Part shown: positions 12,001 to 25,070 of the stretch, piece after piece | Layout of the letters: each line of letters starts with the position of its first letter | Numbering within the stretch: the first letter of the stretch is position 1 | Assembly: GCA_950106755.1 (NCBI GenBank) | Contig: CATNNA010000001.1 | Coordinates: 372,001 to 436,000, forward strand | Direction: 5' to 3' | Length of the DNA stretch: 64,000 bases | Source: Climacium dendroides | Taxonomy: Eukaryota; Streptophyta; Bryopsida; Hypnales; Climaciaceae | The notes under the pieces: model-generated | The model's input: only the letters and a program-made list of their open reading frames with translations | Databases searched by the model: none | Told to the model about the DNA's origin: nothing | Program-made: the position numbers and the translations under genes

Positions 12001-15000
12001 TACAAAGTACAGTCAATTTTAAGAGTTTAGGTTTAAAAAAACATATGGGTCAGTAATTTAATTTTTTCCACACATGCATTGACCAAACCCACAACCAAAA
12101 AAAAAATTTGAAACTTGTGGACAAATTTGTTGAGCCCATTTAAATTGGCCTTGATTGAATTTCATGACATTGGTACTACAAAGTACGGTCAATTTTAAGA
12201 GTTTAGGTTTAAAAAAACATGTGGGTCACTAATGTAATTTTTTTCACACATGTATTGACCAAACACCCAAACAAAAAAAAAATTTGAAACTTGTGGACAA
12301 ATTTGTTGGGCCCATTTAGATTGGCCTTGATTGAATTTCATGACATTGGTACTACAAAGTACAGTCAATTTTAAGAGTTTAGGTTTAAAAAAACATATGG
12401 GTCCGTAATTTAATTTTTTTCACACATGTATTGACCAAACCCACAACCAAAAAAAAAATTTGAAACTTGTGGACAAATTTGTTGAGCCCATTTAAATTGG
12501 CCTTGATTGAATTTCATGACATTGGTACTACAAAGTACGGTCAATTTTAAGAGTTTAGGTTTAAAAAAACATGTGGGTCACTAATGTAATTTTTTTCACA
12601 CATGTATTGACCAAACACCCAAACAAAAAAAAAATTTGAGAACTTGTGGACAAATTTGTTGGGCCCATTTAGATTGGCCTTGATTGAATTTCATGACATT
12701 GGTACTACAAAGTACAGTCAATTTTAAGAGTTTAGGTTTAAAAAAACATGTGGGTCACTAATTTAATTTTTTTCACACATGGATTGACCAAACCCCCAAA
12801 CAAAAAAAAAATTTGAGAACTTGTGGACAAATTTGTTGGGCCCATTTAGATTGGCCTTGATTGAATTTCATGACATTGGTACTACAAAGTACAGTCAATT
12901 TTAAGAGTTTAGGTTTAAAAAAACATGTGGGTCACTAATTTATTTTTTTCCACACATGCATTGATCAAACGCCCAAACAAAAAAAAAATTTGAGAACTTG
13001 TGGACAAATTTGTTGGGCCCATTTAGATTGGCCTTGATTGAATTTCATGACATTGGTACTACAAAGTACAGTCAATTTTAAGAGTTTAGGTTTAAAAAAA
13101 CATGTGGGTGAGTAATTTAATTTTTTTCACACATGCATTGACCAAACCCACAACCAAAAAAAAATTTGAGAACTTGTGGACAAATTTGTTGGGCCCATTT
13201 AGATTGGCGTTGATTGAATTTCATGACATTGGTACTACAAAGTACAGTCAATTTTAAGAATTTCCGTTTAAAAAAACATGTGGGTCACTAATTTAATTTT
13301 TTCCACACATGCATGGACCATACCCACAACCAAAAAAAAACTTGAAACTTGTGGACAAATTTGTTGGGCCCATTGAGATTGGCCTTGATTGAATTTCATG
13401 ACATTGGTACTACAAAGTACAGTCAATTTTAAGAGTTTAGGTTTAAAAAAACATGTGGGTCACTAATTTAATTTTTTTCACACATGGATTGACCAAACCC
13501 CCAAACAGAAAAAAAATTTGAGAACTTGTGGACAAATTTGTTGGGCCCATTTAGATTGGCCTTGATTGAATTTCATGACATTGGTACTATAAAGTACAGT
13601 CAATTTTAAGAGTTTAGGTTTAAAAAAACATGTGGGTCACTAATTTATTTTTTTCCACACATGCATTGATCAAACGCCCAAACAAAAAAAAAATTTGAGA
13701 ACTTGTGGACAAATTTGTTGGGCCCATTTAGATTGGCCTTGATTGAATTTCATGACATTGGTACTATAAAGTACAGTCAATTTTAAGAGTTTAGGTTTAA
13801 AAAAACATGTGGGTCACTAATTTATTTTTTTCCACACATGCATTGATCAAACGCCCAAACAAAAAAAAAATTTGAGAACTTGTGGACAAATTTGTTGGGC
13901 CCATTTAGATTGGCCTTGATTGAATTTCATGACATTGGTACTACAAAGTACAGTCAATTTTAAGAGTTTAGGTTTAAAAAAACATGTGGGTCACTAATTT
14001 AATTTTTTTCACACATGGATTGACCAAACCCCCAAACAAAAAAAAAATTTGAGAACTTGTGGACAAATTTGTTGGGCCCATTTAGATTGGCCTTGATTGA
14101 ATTTCATGACATTGGTACTACAAAGTACAGTCAATTTTAAGAGTTTAGGTTTAAAAAAACATGTGGGTCACTAATTTATTTTTTTCCACACATGCATTGA
14201 TCAAACGCCCAAACAAAAAAAAAATTTGAGAACTTGTGGACAAATTTGTTGGGCCCATTTAGATTGGCCTTGATTGAATTTCATGACATTGGTACTATAA
14301 AGTACAGTCAATTTTAAGAGTTTAGGTTTAAAAAAACATGTGGGTCACTAATTTATTTTTTTCTACACATGCATTGATCAAACGCCCAAACAAAAAAAAA
14401 ATTTGAAACTTGTGGACAAATTTGTTGGGCCCATTTAGATTGGCCTTGATTGAATTTCATGACATTGGTACTACAAAGTACAGTCAATTTTAAGAGTTTA
14501 GGTTTAAAAAAACATGTGGGTGAGTAATTTAATTTTTTTCACACATGCATTGACCAAACCCACAACCAAAAAAAAATTTGAGAACTTGTGGACAAATTTG
14601 TTGGGCCCATTTAGATTGGCGTTGATTGAATTTCATGACATTGGTACTACAAAGTACAGTCAATTTTAAGTGTTTAGGTTTAAAAAAACATGTGGGTGAG
14701 TAATTTAATTTTTTTCACACATGCATTGACCAAACCCACAACCAAAAAAAAATTTGAGAACTTGTGGACAAATTTGTTGGGCCCATTTAGATTGGCGTTG
14801 ATTGAATTTCATGACATTGGTACTACAAAGTACAGTCAATTTTAAGAATTTCCGTTTAAAAAAACATGTGGGTCACTAATTTAATTTTTTCCACACATGC
14901 ATGGACCATACCCACAACCAAAAAAAAACTTGAAACTTGTGGACAAATTTGTTGGGCCCATTGAGATTGGCCTTGATTGAATTTCATGACATTGGTACTA

Positions 15001-15839
15001 CAAAGTACAGTCAATTTTAAGAGTTTAGGTTTAAAAAAACATGTGGGTCACTAATTTAATTTTTTTCACACATGGATTGACCAAACCCCCAAACAGAAAA
15101 AAAATTTGAGAACTTGTGGACAAATTTGTTGGGCCCATTTAGATTGGCCTTGATTGAATTTCATGACATTGGTACTATAAAGTACAGTCAATTTTAAGAC
15201 TTTAGGTTTAAAAAAACATGTGGGTCACTAATTTATTTTTTTCCACACATGCATTGATCAAACGCCCAAACAAAAAAAAAATTTGAGAACTTGTGGACAA
15301 ATTTGTTGGGCCCATTTAGATTGGCCTTGATTGAATTTCATGACATTGGTACTATAAAGTACAGTCAATTTTAAGAGTTTAGGTTTAAAAAAACATGTGG
15401 GTCACTAATTTATTTTTTTCCACACATGCATTGATCAAACGCCCAAACAAAAAAAAAATTTGAGAACTTGTGGACAAATTTGTTGGGCCCATTTAGATTG
15501 GCCTTGATTGAATTTCATGACATTGGTACTACAAAGTACAGTCAATTTTAAGAGTTTAGGTTTAAAAAAACATGTGGGTGAGTAATTTAATTTTTTTCAC
15601 ACATGCATTGACCAAACCCACAACCAAAAAAAAATTTGAGAACTTGTGGACAAATTTGTTGGGCCCATTTAGATTGGCGTTGATTGAATTTCATGACATT
15701 GGTACTACAAAGTACAGTCAATTTTAAGAATTTCCGTTTAAAAAAACATGTGGGTCACTAATTTAATTTTTTCCACACATGCATTGACCATACCCACAAC
15801 CAAAAAAAAACTTGAAACTTGTGGACAAATTTGTTGGGC
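9014..15839 (+). repeat. 9-mer-based HOR domain with 9- and 11-monomer spacing
   Basis: The GCATGGACCATACCC monomer, one per unit, occurs at 8,199, 9,784, 11,372, 13,311 and 14,899, giving spacings of 1,585, 1,588, 1,939 and 1,588 bp (9, 9, 11 and 9 monomers). A relative reading GCATTGACCATACCC follows at 15,781. Each unit carries in order the CAGAAAAAAAATTTGAG monomer, a TACTATAAAG monomer, TTTTTTCTACACATG, CATATGGGTCAGT, AGTACGGTC and the GGATTGACCAAACCCCC monomer, with some units missing or doubling members. The CATATGGGTCAGT monomer is doubled at 11,866 and 12,043. A hybrid monomer at 11,340-11,400 explains one loss. Related material also lies at 2,880-3,400 and 23,150-23,700. Confidence 0.82.
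11340..11400 (+). repeat. Hybrid monomer, switch point in poly-T tract
   Basis: This monomer starts as the GTGGGTGAGTAATTTAA type and ends as the CCACACATGCATGGACCAT type. In other units (for example 9,581 followed by 9,784, and 13,107 followed by 13,311) these belong to two successive monomers. The switch falls in the T-run at about 11,355-11,363. One monomer has been deleted between the two halves, which fits an unequal crossover or replication slip anchored in the poly-T tract. Confidence 0.8.
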
Positions 15840-18640
15840 CCATTTAGATTGGCCTTGATTGAATTTCATGACATTGGTACTACAAAGTACTGTCAATTTT
15901 AAGAGTTTAGGTTTAAAAAAACATGTGGGTCACTAATTTAATTTTTTTCACACATGGATTGACCAAACACCCAAACAAAAAAAAAATTTCAGAACTTGTG
16001 GACAAATTTGTTGGGCCCATTTAGATTGGCCTTGATTGAATTTCATGACATTGGTACTATAAAGTACAGTCAATTTTAAGACTTTAGGTTTAAAAAAACA
16101 TGTGGGTCACTAATTTATTTTTTTCCACACATGCATTGATCAAACGCCCAAACAAAAAAAAAATTTGAGAACTTGTGGACAAATTTGTTGGGCCCATTTA
16201 GATTGGCCTTGATTGAATTTCATGACATTGGTACTATAAAGTACAGTCAATTTTAAGAGTTTAGGTTTAAGAAAACATGTGGGTCACTAATTTATTTTTT
16301 TCCACACATGCATTGATCAAACGCCCAAACAAAAAAAAAATTTGAAACTTGTGGACAAATTTGTTGGGCCCATTTAGATTGGCCTTGATTGAATTTCATG
16401 ACATTGGTACTACAAAGTACAGTCAATTTTAAGAGTTTAGGTTTAAAAAAACATGTGGGTCACTAATTTATTTTTTTCCACACATGCATTGATCAAACGC
16501 CCAAACAAAAAAAAAATTTGAGAACTTGTGGACAAATTTGTTGGGCCCATTTAGATTGGCCTTGATTGAATTTCATGACATTGGTACTATAAAGTACAGT
16601 CAATTTTAAGAGTTTAGGTTTAAGAAAACATGTGGGTCACTAATTTATTTTTTTCCACACATGCATTGATCAAACGCCCAAACAAAAAAAAAATTTGAAA
16701 CTTGTGGACAAATTTGTTGGGCCCATTTAGATTGGCCTTGATTGAATTTCATGACATTGGTACTACAAAGTACAGTCAATTTTAAGAGTTTAGGTTTAAA
16801 AAAACATATGGGTCAGTAATTTAATTTTTTTCACACATGCATTGACCAAACCCACAACCAAAAAAAAAATTTGAAACTTGTGGACAAATTTGTTGAGCCC
16901 ATTTAAATTGGCCTTGATTGAATTTCATGACATTGGTACTACAAAGTACGGTCAATTTTAAGAGTTTAGGTTTAAAAAAACATGTGGGTCACTAATGTAA
17001 TTTTTTTCACACATGTATTGACCAAACACCCAAACAAAAAAAAAATTTGAGAACTTGTGGACAAATTTGTTGGGCCCATTTAGATTGGCCTTGATTGAAT
17101 TTCATGACATTGGTACTACAAAGTACAGTCAATTTTAAGAGTTTAGGTTTAAAAAAACATGTGGGTCACTAATGTAATTTCTTTCACACATGTATTGACC
17201 AAACACCCAAACAAAAAAAAAATTTGAGAACTTGTGGACAAATTTGTTGGGCCCATTTAGATTGGCCTTGATTGAATTTCATGACATTGGTACTACAAAG
17301 TACAGTCAATTTTAAGAGTTTAGGTTTAAAAAAACATGTGGGTCACTAATTTATTTTTTTCCACACATGCATTGATCAAACGCCCAAACAAAAAAAAACT
17401 TGAAACTTGTGGACAAATTTGTTGGGCCCATTTAGATTGGCCTTGATTGAATTTCATGACATTGGTACTACAAAGTACTGTCAATTTTAAGAGTTTAGGT
17501 TTAAAAAAACATGTGGGTCACTAATTTAATTTTTTTCACACATGGATTGACCAAACACCCAAACAAAAAAAAAATTTCAGAACTTGTGGACAAATTTGTT
17601 GGGCCCATTTAGATTGGCCTTGATTGAATTTCATGACATTGGTACTATAAAGTACAGTCAATTTTAAGACTTTAGGTTTAAAAAAACATGTGGGTCACTA
17701 ATTTATTTTTTTCCACACATGCATTGATCAAACGCCCAAACAAAAAAAAAATTTGAGAACTTGTGGACAAATTTGTTGGGCCCATTTAGATTGGCCTTGA
17801 TTGAATTTCATGACATTGGTACTATAAAGTACAGTCAATTTTAAGAGTTTAGGTTTAAGAAAACATGTGGGTCACTAATTTATTTTTTTCCACACATGCA
17901 TTGATCAAACGCCCAAACAAAAAAAAAATTTGAAACTTGTGGACAAATTTGTTGGGCCCATTTAGATTGGCCTTGATTGAATTTCATGACATTGGTACTA
18001 CAAAGTACAGTCAATTTTAAGAGTTTAGGTTTAAAAAAACATATGGGTCAGTAATTTAATTTTTTTCACACATGCATTGACCAAACCCACAACCAAAAAA
18101 AAAATTTGAAACTTGTGGACAAATTTGTTGAGCCCATTTAAATTGGCCTTGATTGAATTTCATGACATTGGTACTACAAAGTACGGTCAATTTTAAGAGT
18201 TTAGGTTTAAAAAAACATGTGGGTCACTAATGTAATTTTTTTCACACATGTATTGACCAAACACCCAAACAAAGAAAAAATTTGAGAACTTGTGGACAAA
18301 TTTGTTGGGCCCATTTAGATTGGCCTTGATTGAATTTCATGACATTGGTACTACAAAGTACAGTCAATTTTAAGAGTTTAGGTTTAAAAAAACATGTGGG
18401 TCACTAATGTAATTTCTTTCACACATGTATTGACCAAACACCCAAACAAAAAAAAAATTTGAGAACTTGTGGACAAATTTGTTGGGCCCATTTAGATTGG
18501 CCTTGATTGAATTTCATGACATTGGTACTACAAAGTACAGTCAATTTTAAGAGTTTAGGTTTAAAAAAACATGTGGGTCACTAATTTATTTTTTTCCACA
18601 CATGCATTGATCAAACGCCCAAACAAAAAAAAATTTGAGA
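15840..18640 (+). repeat. HOR pair: 9-mer (1,588 bp) and its 7-mer form (1,235 bp)
   Basis: AAGTACTGTCAATTTT occurs at 15,891 and 17,479 and AAATTTCAGAACTT at 15,987 and 17,575, both 1,588 bp apart. The GTTTAAGAAAACATG variant lies at 16,271, 16,624 and 17,859. The first copy therefore holds an internal two-monomer duplication of 353 bp, and beyond it the offset falls to 1,235 bp, as for the TAATTTCTTTCACAC variant at 17,181 and 18,416. The two copies differ by exactly two monomers. Edges are near 15,840, 17,430 and 18,640. Confidence 0.86.
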
Positions 18641-18889
18641 ACTTGTGGACAAATTTGTTGGGCCCATTTAGATTGGCCTTGATTGAATTTCATGACATTG
18701 GTACTACAAAGTACAGTCAATTTTAAGAGTTTAGGTTTAAAAAAACATGTGTGTCACTAATTTATTTTTTTCCACACATGCATTGATCAAACGCCCAAAC
18801 AAAAAAAAAATTTGAAACTTGTGGACAAATTTGTTGGGCCCATTTAGATTGGCCTTGATTGAATTTCATGACATTGGTACTACAAAGTA
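18641..18889 (+). repeat. Connecting left-type monomers
   Basis: One to two monomers join the neighbouring HOR blocks. They include the CATGTGTGTCACTAATTTATTT variant at about 18,746, whose nearest relative in the window is 5,282 bp (30 monomers) downstream at about 24,028, where the following monomers also correspond. Confidence 0.75.
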
Positions 18890-19945
18890 CAGTCAATTTG
18901 AAGAGTTTAGGTTTAAAAAAACATGTGGGTCACTAATTTATTTTTTTCCACACATGCATTGATCAAACACCCAAACAAAAAAAAAATTTGAAACTTGTGG
19001 ACAAATTTGTTGCGCCCATTTAAACTGGCCTTGATTGAATTTTATGAGATTGGTACTATAAAGTATAGTCAATTTAAAGGGTTTACGTTTAAAAAAACAT
19101 GTGGGTCACTAATTTAATTTTTTCAACACATGCATCGACCAAACCCACAACCAAAAAAAAATTTGAGAATTTGTGGACAAATTTGTTGGGCCCATTTAAA
19201 TTGGCCTTGATTGAATTTCATGACATTGGTACTACAAAGTACAGTCAATTTTAAGAGTTTAGGTTTAAAAAAACATGTGGGTCTCTAATTTAATTTTTTC
19301 CACACATGCATTGACCAAACCCACAACCAAAAAAAAAATTTGAATTTTGTGGACAAATTTGTTGAGCCCATTTAAATTGGCCTTGATTGAATTTCATGAC
19401 ATTGGTACTACAAAGTACAGTCAATTTTAAGAGTTTAGGTTTAAAAAAACATGTGGGTCACTAATTTATTTTTTTCCACACATGCATTGATCAAACGCCC
19501 AAACAAAAAAAAAATTTGAAACTTGTGGACAAATTTGTTGCGCCCATTTAAACTGGCCTTGATTGAATTTTATGAGATTGGTACTATAAAGTATAGTCAA
19601 TTTGAAGGGTTTACGTTTAAAAAAACATGTGGGTCACTAATTTAATTTTTTCAACACATGCATCGACCAAACCCACAACCAAAAAAAAATTTGAGAATTT
19701 GTGGACAAATTTGTTGGGCCCATTTAAATTGGCCTTGATTGAATTTCATGACATTGGTACTACAAAGTACAGTCAATTTTAAGAGTTTAGGTTTAAAAAA
19801 ACATGTGGGTCTCTAATTTAATTTTTTCCACACATGCATTGACCAAACCCACAACCAAAAAAAAAATTTGAAACTTGTGGACAAATTTGTTGAGCCCATT
19901 TAAATTGGCCTTGATTGAATTTCATGACATTGGTACTACAAAGTA
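18890..19945 (+). repeat. 3-mer tandem duplication, 528 bp unit
   Basis: GTTGCGCCCATTTAAACTGG lies at 19,012 and 19,540, 528 bp apart. In both copies it is followed by TTTATGAGATTGG, a TTTTTTCAACACATGCATCGACC monomer with GAGAATTTGTGG, and a GTGGGTCTCTAATTT monomer. The first copy reads TTTGAATTTTGTGG and AATTTAAAGGG where the second reads TTTGAAACTTGTGG and AATTTGAAGGG. The trimer itself is the unit duplicated near 395-1,452, so this arrangement has been reused in the array. Confidence 0.84.
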
Positions 19946-22610
19946 CGGTCAATTTTAAGAGTTTAGGTTTAAAAAAACATGTGGGTCACTAATGTAATTT
20001 TTTCGACACATGCATTGACCAAACCCACAACCAAAAAAAATTTGAGAACTTGTGGACAAATTTGTTGGGCCCATTTAAATTGGCCTTGATTGAATTTCAT
20101 GACATTGGTACTATAAAGTACAGTCAATTTTAAGAGTTTAGGTTTAAAAAAACATGTGGGTCACTAATGTAATTTTTTTCACACATGTATTGACCAAACA
20201 CCCAAACAAAAAAAAAATTTGAGAACTTGTGGACAAATTTGTTGGGCCCATTTAGATTGGCCTTGATTGAATTTCATGACATTGGTACTACAAAGTACAG
20301 TCAATTTTAAGAGTTTACGTTTAAAAAAACATGTGGGTCACTAATTTAATTTTTTCCACACATGCATTGATCAAACGCCCAAACAAAAAAAAAATTTGAA
20401 ACTTGTGGACAAATTTGTTGGGCCCATTTAAACTGGCCTTGATTGAATTTCATGACATTGGTACTACAAAGTATAGTCAATTTGAAGGGTTTACGTTTAA
20501 AAAAACATGTGGGTCACTAATTTAATTTTTTCCACACATGCATCGACCAAACCCACAACCAAAAGAAAATTTGAGAACTTGTGGACAAATTTGTTGGGCC
20601 CATTTAGATTGGCCTTGATTGAATTTCATGACATTGGTACTATAAAGTACAGTCAATTTTAAGAGTTTAGGTTTAAAAAAACATGTGGGTCACTAATTTA
20701 ATTTTTTCCACACATGCATTGATCAAACGCCCAAACAAAAAAAAAATTTGAAACTTGTGGACAAATTTGTTGGGCCCATTTAAACTGGCCTTGATTGAAT
20801 TTCATGACATTGGTACTACAAAGTATAGTCAATTTGAAGAGTTTAGGTTTAAAAAAACATGTGGGTCACTAATTTAATTTTTTCCACACATGCATCGACC
20901 AAACCCACAACCAAAAGAAAATTTGAGAACTTGTGGACAAATTTGTTGGGCCCATTTAGATTGGCCTTGATTGAATTTCATGACATTGGTACTATAAAGT
21001 ACAGTCAATTTCAAGAGTTTAGGTTTAAAAAAACATGTGGGTCACTAATTTAATTTTTTCCACACATGCATCGACCAAACCCACAACCAAAAAAAAATTT
21101 GAGAACTTGTGGACAAATTTGTTGGGCCCATTTAGATTGGCCTTGATTGAATTTCATGACATTGGTACTATAAAGTACAGTCAATTTTAAGAGTTTAGGT
21201 TTAAAAAAACATGTGGGTCACTAATTTATTTTTTTCCACACATGCATTGATCAAACGCCCAAACAAAAAAAAAATTTGAAACTTGTGGACAAATTTGTTG
21301 CGCCCATTTAAACTGGCCTTGATTGAATTTTATGAGATTGGTACTATAAAGTATAGTCAATTTGAAGGGTTTACGTTTAAAAAAACATGTGGGTCACTAA
21401 TTTAATTTTTTCAACACATGCATCGACCAAACCCACAACCAAAAAAAAATTTGAGAATTTGTGGACAAATTTGTTGGGCCCATTTAAATTGGCCTTGATT
21501 GAATTTCATGACATTGGTACTACAAAGTACAGTCAATTTTAAGAGTTTAGGTTTAAAAAAACATGTGGGTCTCTAATTTAATTTTTTCCACACATGCATT
21601 GACCAAACCCACAACCAAAAAAAAAATTTGAAACTTGTGGACAAATTTGTTGAGCCCATTTAAATTGGCCTTGATTGAATTTCATGACATTGGTACTACA
21701 AAGTACGGTCAATTTTAAGAGTTTAGGTTTAAAAAAACATGTGGGTCACTAATGTAATTTTTTCGACACATGCATTGACCAAACCCACAACCAAAAAAAA
21801 TTTGAGAACTTGTGGACAAATTTGTTGGGCCCATTTAAATTGGCCTTGATTGAATTTCATGACATTGGTACTATAAAGTACAGTCAATTTTAAGAGTTTA
21901 GGTTTAAAAAAACATGTGGGTCACTAATGTAATTTTTTTCACACATGTATTGACCAAACACCCAAACAAAAAAAAAATTTGATAACTTGTGGACAAATTT
22001 GTTGGGCCCATTTAGATTGGCCTTGATTGAATTTCATGACATTGGTACTACAAATTACAGTCAATTTTAAGAGTTTAGGTTTAAAAAAACATGTGGGTCA
22101 CTAATTTATTTTTTTCCACACATGCATTGATCAAACGCCCAAACAAAAAAAAAATTTGAAACTTGTGGACAAATTTGTTGGGCCCATTTAAACTGGCCTT
22201 GATTGAATTTCATGAGATTGGTACTACAAAGTATAGTCAATTTGAAGGGTTTACGTTTAAAAAAACATGTGGGTCACTAATTTAATTTTTTCCACACATG
22301 CATCGACCAAACCCACAACCAAAAGAAAATTTGAGAACTTGTGGACAAATTTGTTGGGCCCATTTAGATTGGCCTTGATTGAATTTCATGACATTGGTAC
22401 TATAAAGTACAGTCAATTTCAAGAGTTTAGGTTTAAAAAAACATGTGGGTCACTAATTTAATTTTTTCCACACATGCATCGACCAAACCCACAACCAAAA
22501 AAAAATTTGAGAACTTGTGGACAAATTTGTTGGGCCCATTTAGATTGGCCTTGATTGAATTTCATGACATTGGTACTATAAAGTACAGTCAATTTTAAGA
22601 GTTTAGGTTT
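19420..22610 (+). repeat. HOR pair: 10-mer (1,760 bp) and its 8-mer form (1,408 bp)
   Basis: GGGTCTCTAATTT at 19,811 and 21,571, TTTCGACACATG at 20,004 and 21,764, and GCGCCCATTTAAACTGG at 19,540 and 21,300 are all 1,760 bp apart. Later in the unit the offset becomes 1,408 bp: a 195-base identical segment begins at 20,859 and again at 22,267. The first copy has two adjacent blocks with TTTTTTCCACACATGCATTGATC at about 20,350 and 20,702 where the second has one, so the copies differ by two monomers. Confidence 0.85.
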
Positions 22611-24511
22611 AAAAAAACATGTGGGTCACTAATTTATTTTTTTCTACACATGTATTGATCAAACGCCCAAACAAAAAAAAAATTTGAGAACTTGTGGACA
22701 AATTTGTTGGGCCCATTTAGATTGGCCTTGATTGAATTTCATGACATTGGTACTATAAAGTACAGTCAATTTCAAGAGTTTAGGTTTAAGAAAACATGTG
22801 GGTCACTAATTTATTTTTTTCCACACATGCATTGATCAAACGCCCAAACAAAAAAAAAATTTAAGAACTTCTGAACAAATTTGTTGGGCCCATTTAGATT
22901 GGCCTTGATTGAATTTCATGACATTGGTACTATAAAGTACAGTCAATTTTAAGAGTTTAGGTTTAAAAAAACATGTGGGTCACTAATTTATTTTTTTCTA
23001 CACATGCATTGATCAAACGCCCAAACAAACAAAAAATTTGAAACTTGTGGACAAATTTGTTGGGCCCATTTAGATTGGCCTTGATTGAATTTCATGACAT
23101 TGGTACTACAAAGTACAGTCAATTTTAAGAGCTTACGTTTAAAAAAACATGTGGGTGAGTAATTTAATTTTTTTCACACATGCATTGACCAAACCCACAA
23201 CCAAAAAAAAATTTGAGAACTTGTGGACAAATTTGTTGGGCCCATTTAGATTGGCCTTGATTGAATTTCATGACATTGGTACTACAAACTACAGTCAATT
23301 TTAAGAATTTCCGTTTAAAAAAACATATGGGTGACTAATTTAATTTTTTCCACACATGCATGGACCATACCCACAACCAAAAAAAAGCTTGAAACTTGTG
23401 GACAAATTTGTTGGGCCCATTGAGATTGGCCTTGATTGAATTTCATGACATTGGTACTACAAAGTACAGTCAATTTTAAGAGTTTAGGTTTAAAAAAACA
23501 TGTGGGTCACTAATTTAATTTTTTTCACACATGGATTGACCAAACCCCCAAACAAAAAAAAAATTTGAGAACTTGTGGACAAATTTGTTGGGCCCATTTA
23601 GATTGGCCTTGATTGAATTTCATGACATTGGTACTATAAAGTACAGTCAATTTTAAGAGTTTAGGTTTAAAAAAACATGTGGGTCACTAATTTATTTTTT
23701 TCCACACATGCATTGATCAAACGCCCAAACAAAAAAAAAATTTGAAACTTGTGGACAAATTTGTTGGGCCCATTTAGATTGGCCTTGATTGAATTTCATG
23801 ACATTGGTACTACAAAGTACAGTCAATTTTAAGAGTTTAGGTTTAAAAAAACATATGGGTCAGTAATTTAATTTTTTTCACACATGCATTGAACAAACCC
23901 ACAACCAAAAAAAAAATTTGAAACTTGTGGACAAATTTGTTGAGCCCATTTAAATTGGCCTTGATTGAATTTCATGACATTGGTACTACAAAGTACAGTC
24001 AATTTTAAGAGTTTAGGTTTAAAAAAACATGTGTGTCACTAATTTATTTTTTTCCACACATGCATTGATCAAACGCCCAAACAAAAAAAAAATTTGAAAC
24101 TTGTGGACAAATTTGTTGGGCCCATTTAGATTGGCCTTGATTGAATTTCATGACATTGGTACTACAAAGTACAGTCAATTTGAAGAGTTTAGGTTTAAAA
24201 AAACATGTGGGTCACTAATTTATTTTTTTCCACACATGCATTGATCAAACGCCCAAACAAAAAAAAAATTTGAAACTTGTGGACAAATTTGTTGCGCCCA
24301 TTTAAACTGGCCTTGATTGAATTTTATGAGATTGGTACTACAAAGTACGGTCAATTTTAAGAGTTTAGGTTTAAAAAAACATGTCGGTCACTAATTTATT
24401 TTTTTCCACACATGCATTGATCAATCGTCCAAACAAAAAAAAAATTTGAAACTTGTGGACAAATTTGTTGGGCCCATTTAGATTGGCCTTGATTGAATTT
24501 CATGACATTGG
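22611..24511 (+). repeat. Mixed left-type monomers with a 9-mer-domain relic
   Basis: This stretch carries the GTGGGTGAGTAATTT monomer (about 23,153), the GCATGGACCATACCC monomer (23,358), the GGATTGACCAAACCCCC monomer (about 23,530) and CATATGGGTCAGT (about 23,850), the same order as the 9/11-mer domain 8 kb upstream. A monomer near 22,861 is unusually decayed, with TTTAAGAACTTCTGAACAAATT in place of the common form. From about 24,000 to 24,330 the monomers match 18,720-19,050 at a 5,282-bp offset. Confidence 0.75.
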
Positions 24512-25070
24512 TACTACAAAGTACGGTCAATTTTAAGAGTTTAGGTTTAAAAAAACTTGTGGGTCACTAATGTAATTTTTTCGACACATGCATTGACCAA
24601 ACCCACAACCAAAAAAAATTTGAGAACTTGTGGACAAATTTGTTGTGCCCATTTAAATTGGCCTTGATTGAATTTCATGACATTAGTATTACAAAGTACA
24701 GTCAATTTTAAGAGTTTAGGTTTAAAAAAACATGTGGGTCTCTAATTTAATTTTTTCCACACATGCATTGACCAAACCCACAACCAAAAAAAAAATTTGA
24801 AACTTGTGGACAAATTTGTTGAGCCCATTTAAATTGGCCTTGATTGAATTTCATGACATTGGTACTACAAAGTACGGTCAATTTTAAGAGTTTAGGTTTA
24901 AAAAAACTTGTGGGTCACTAATGTAATTTTTTCGACACATGCATTGACCAAACCCACAACCAAAAAAAATTTGAGAACTTGTGGACAAATTTGTTGTGCC
25001 CATTTAAATTGGCCTTGATTGAATTTCATGACATTAGTATTACAAAGTACAGTCAATTTTAAGAGTTTAG
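24512..25070 (+). repeat. 2-mer tandem duplication, 351 bp unit
   Basis: The rare AAAAACTTGTGGGTCAC variant (C-T-T-G in place of CATG) is at 24,556 and 24,907, 351 bp apart. In each copy it is followed by TTTTTTCGACACATG, GTTGTGCCCATTT and ATTAGTATTAC. The first copy is complete with a GTGGGTCTCT monomer; the second is left after about 1.6 units and runs into a 6-mer repeat. Confidence 0.84.

Noticed and set aside
20000..20020. TTTCGACACATGCATTG as a possible CENP-B box
   Set aside because: The CGGG half of the box is absent; only the TTCG part matches, and it is limited to a few variant monomers.
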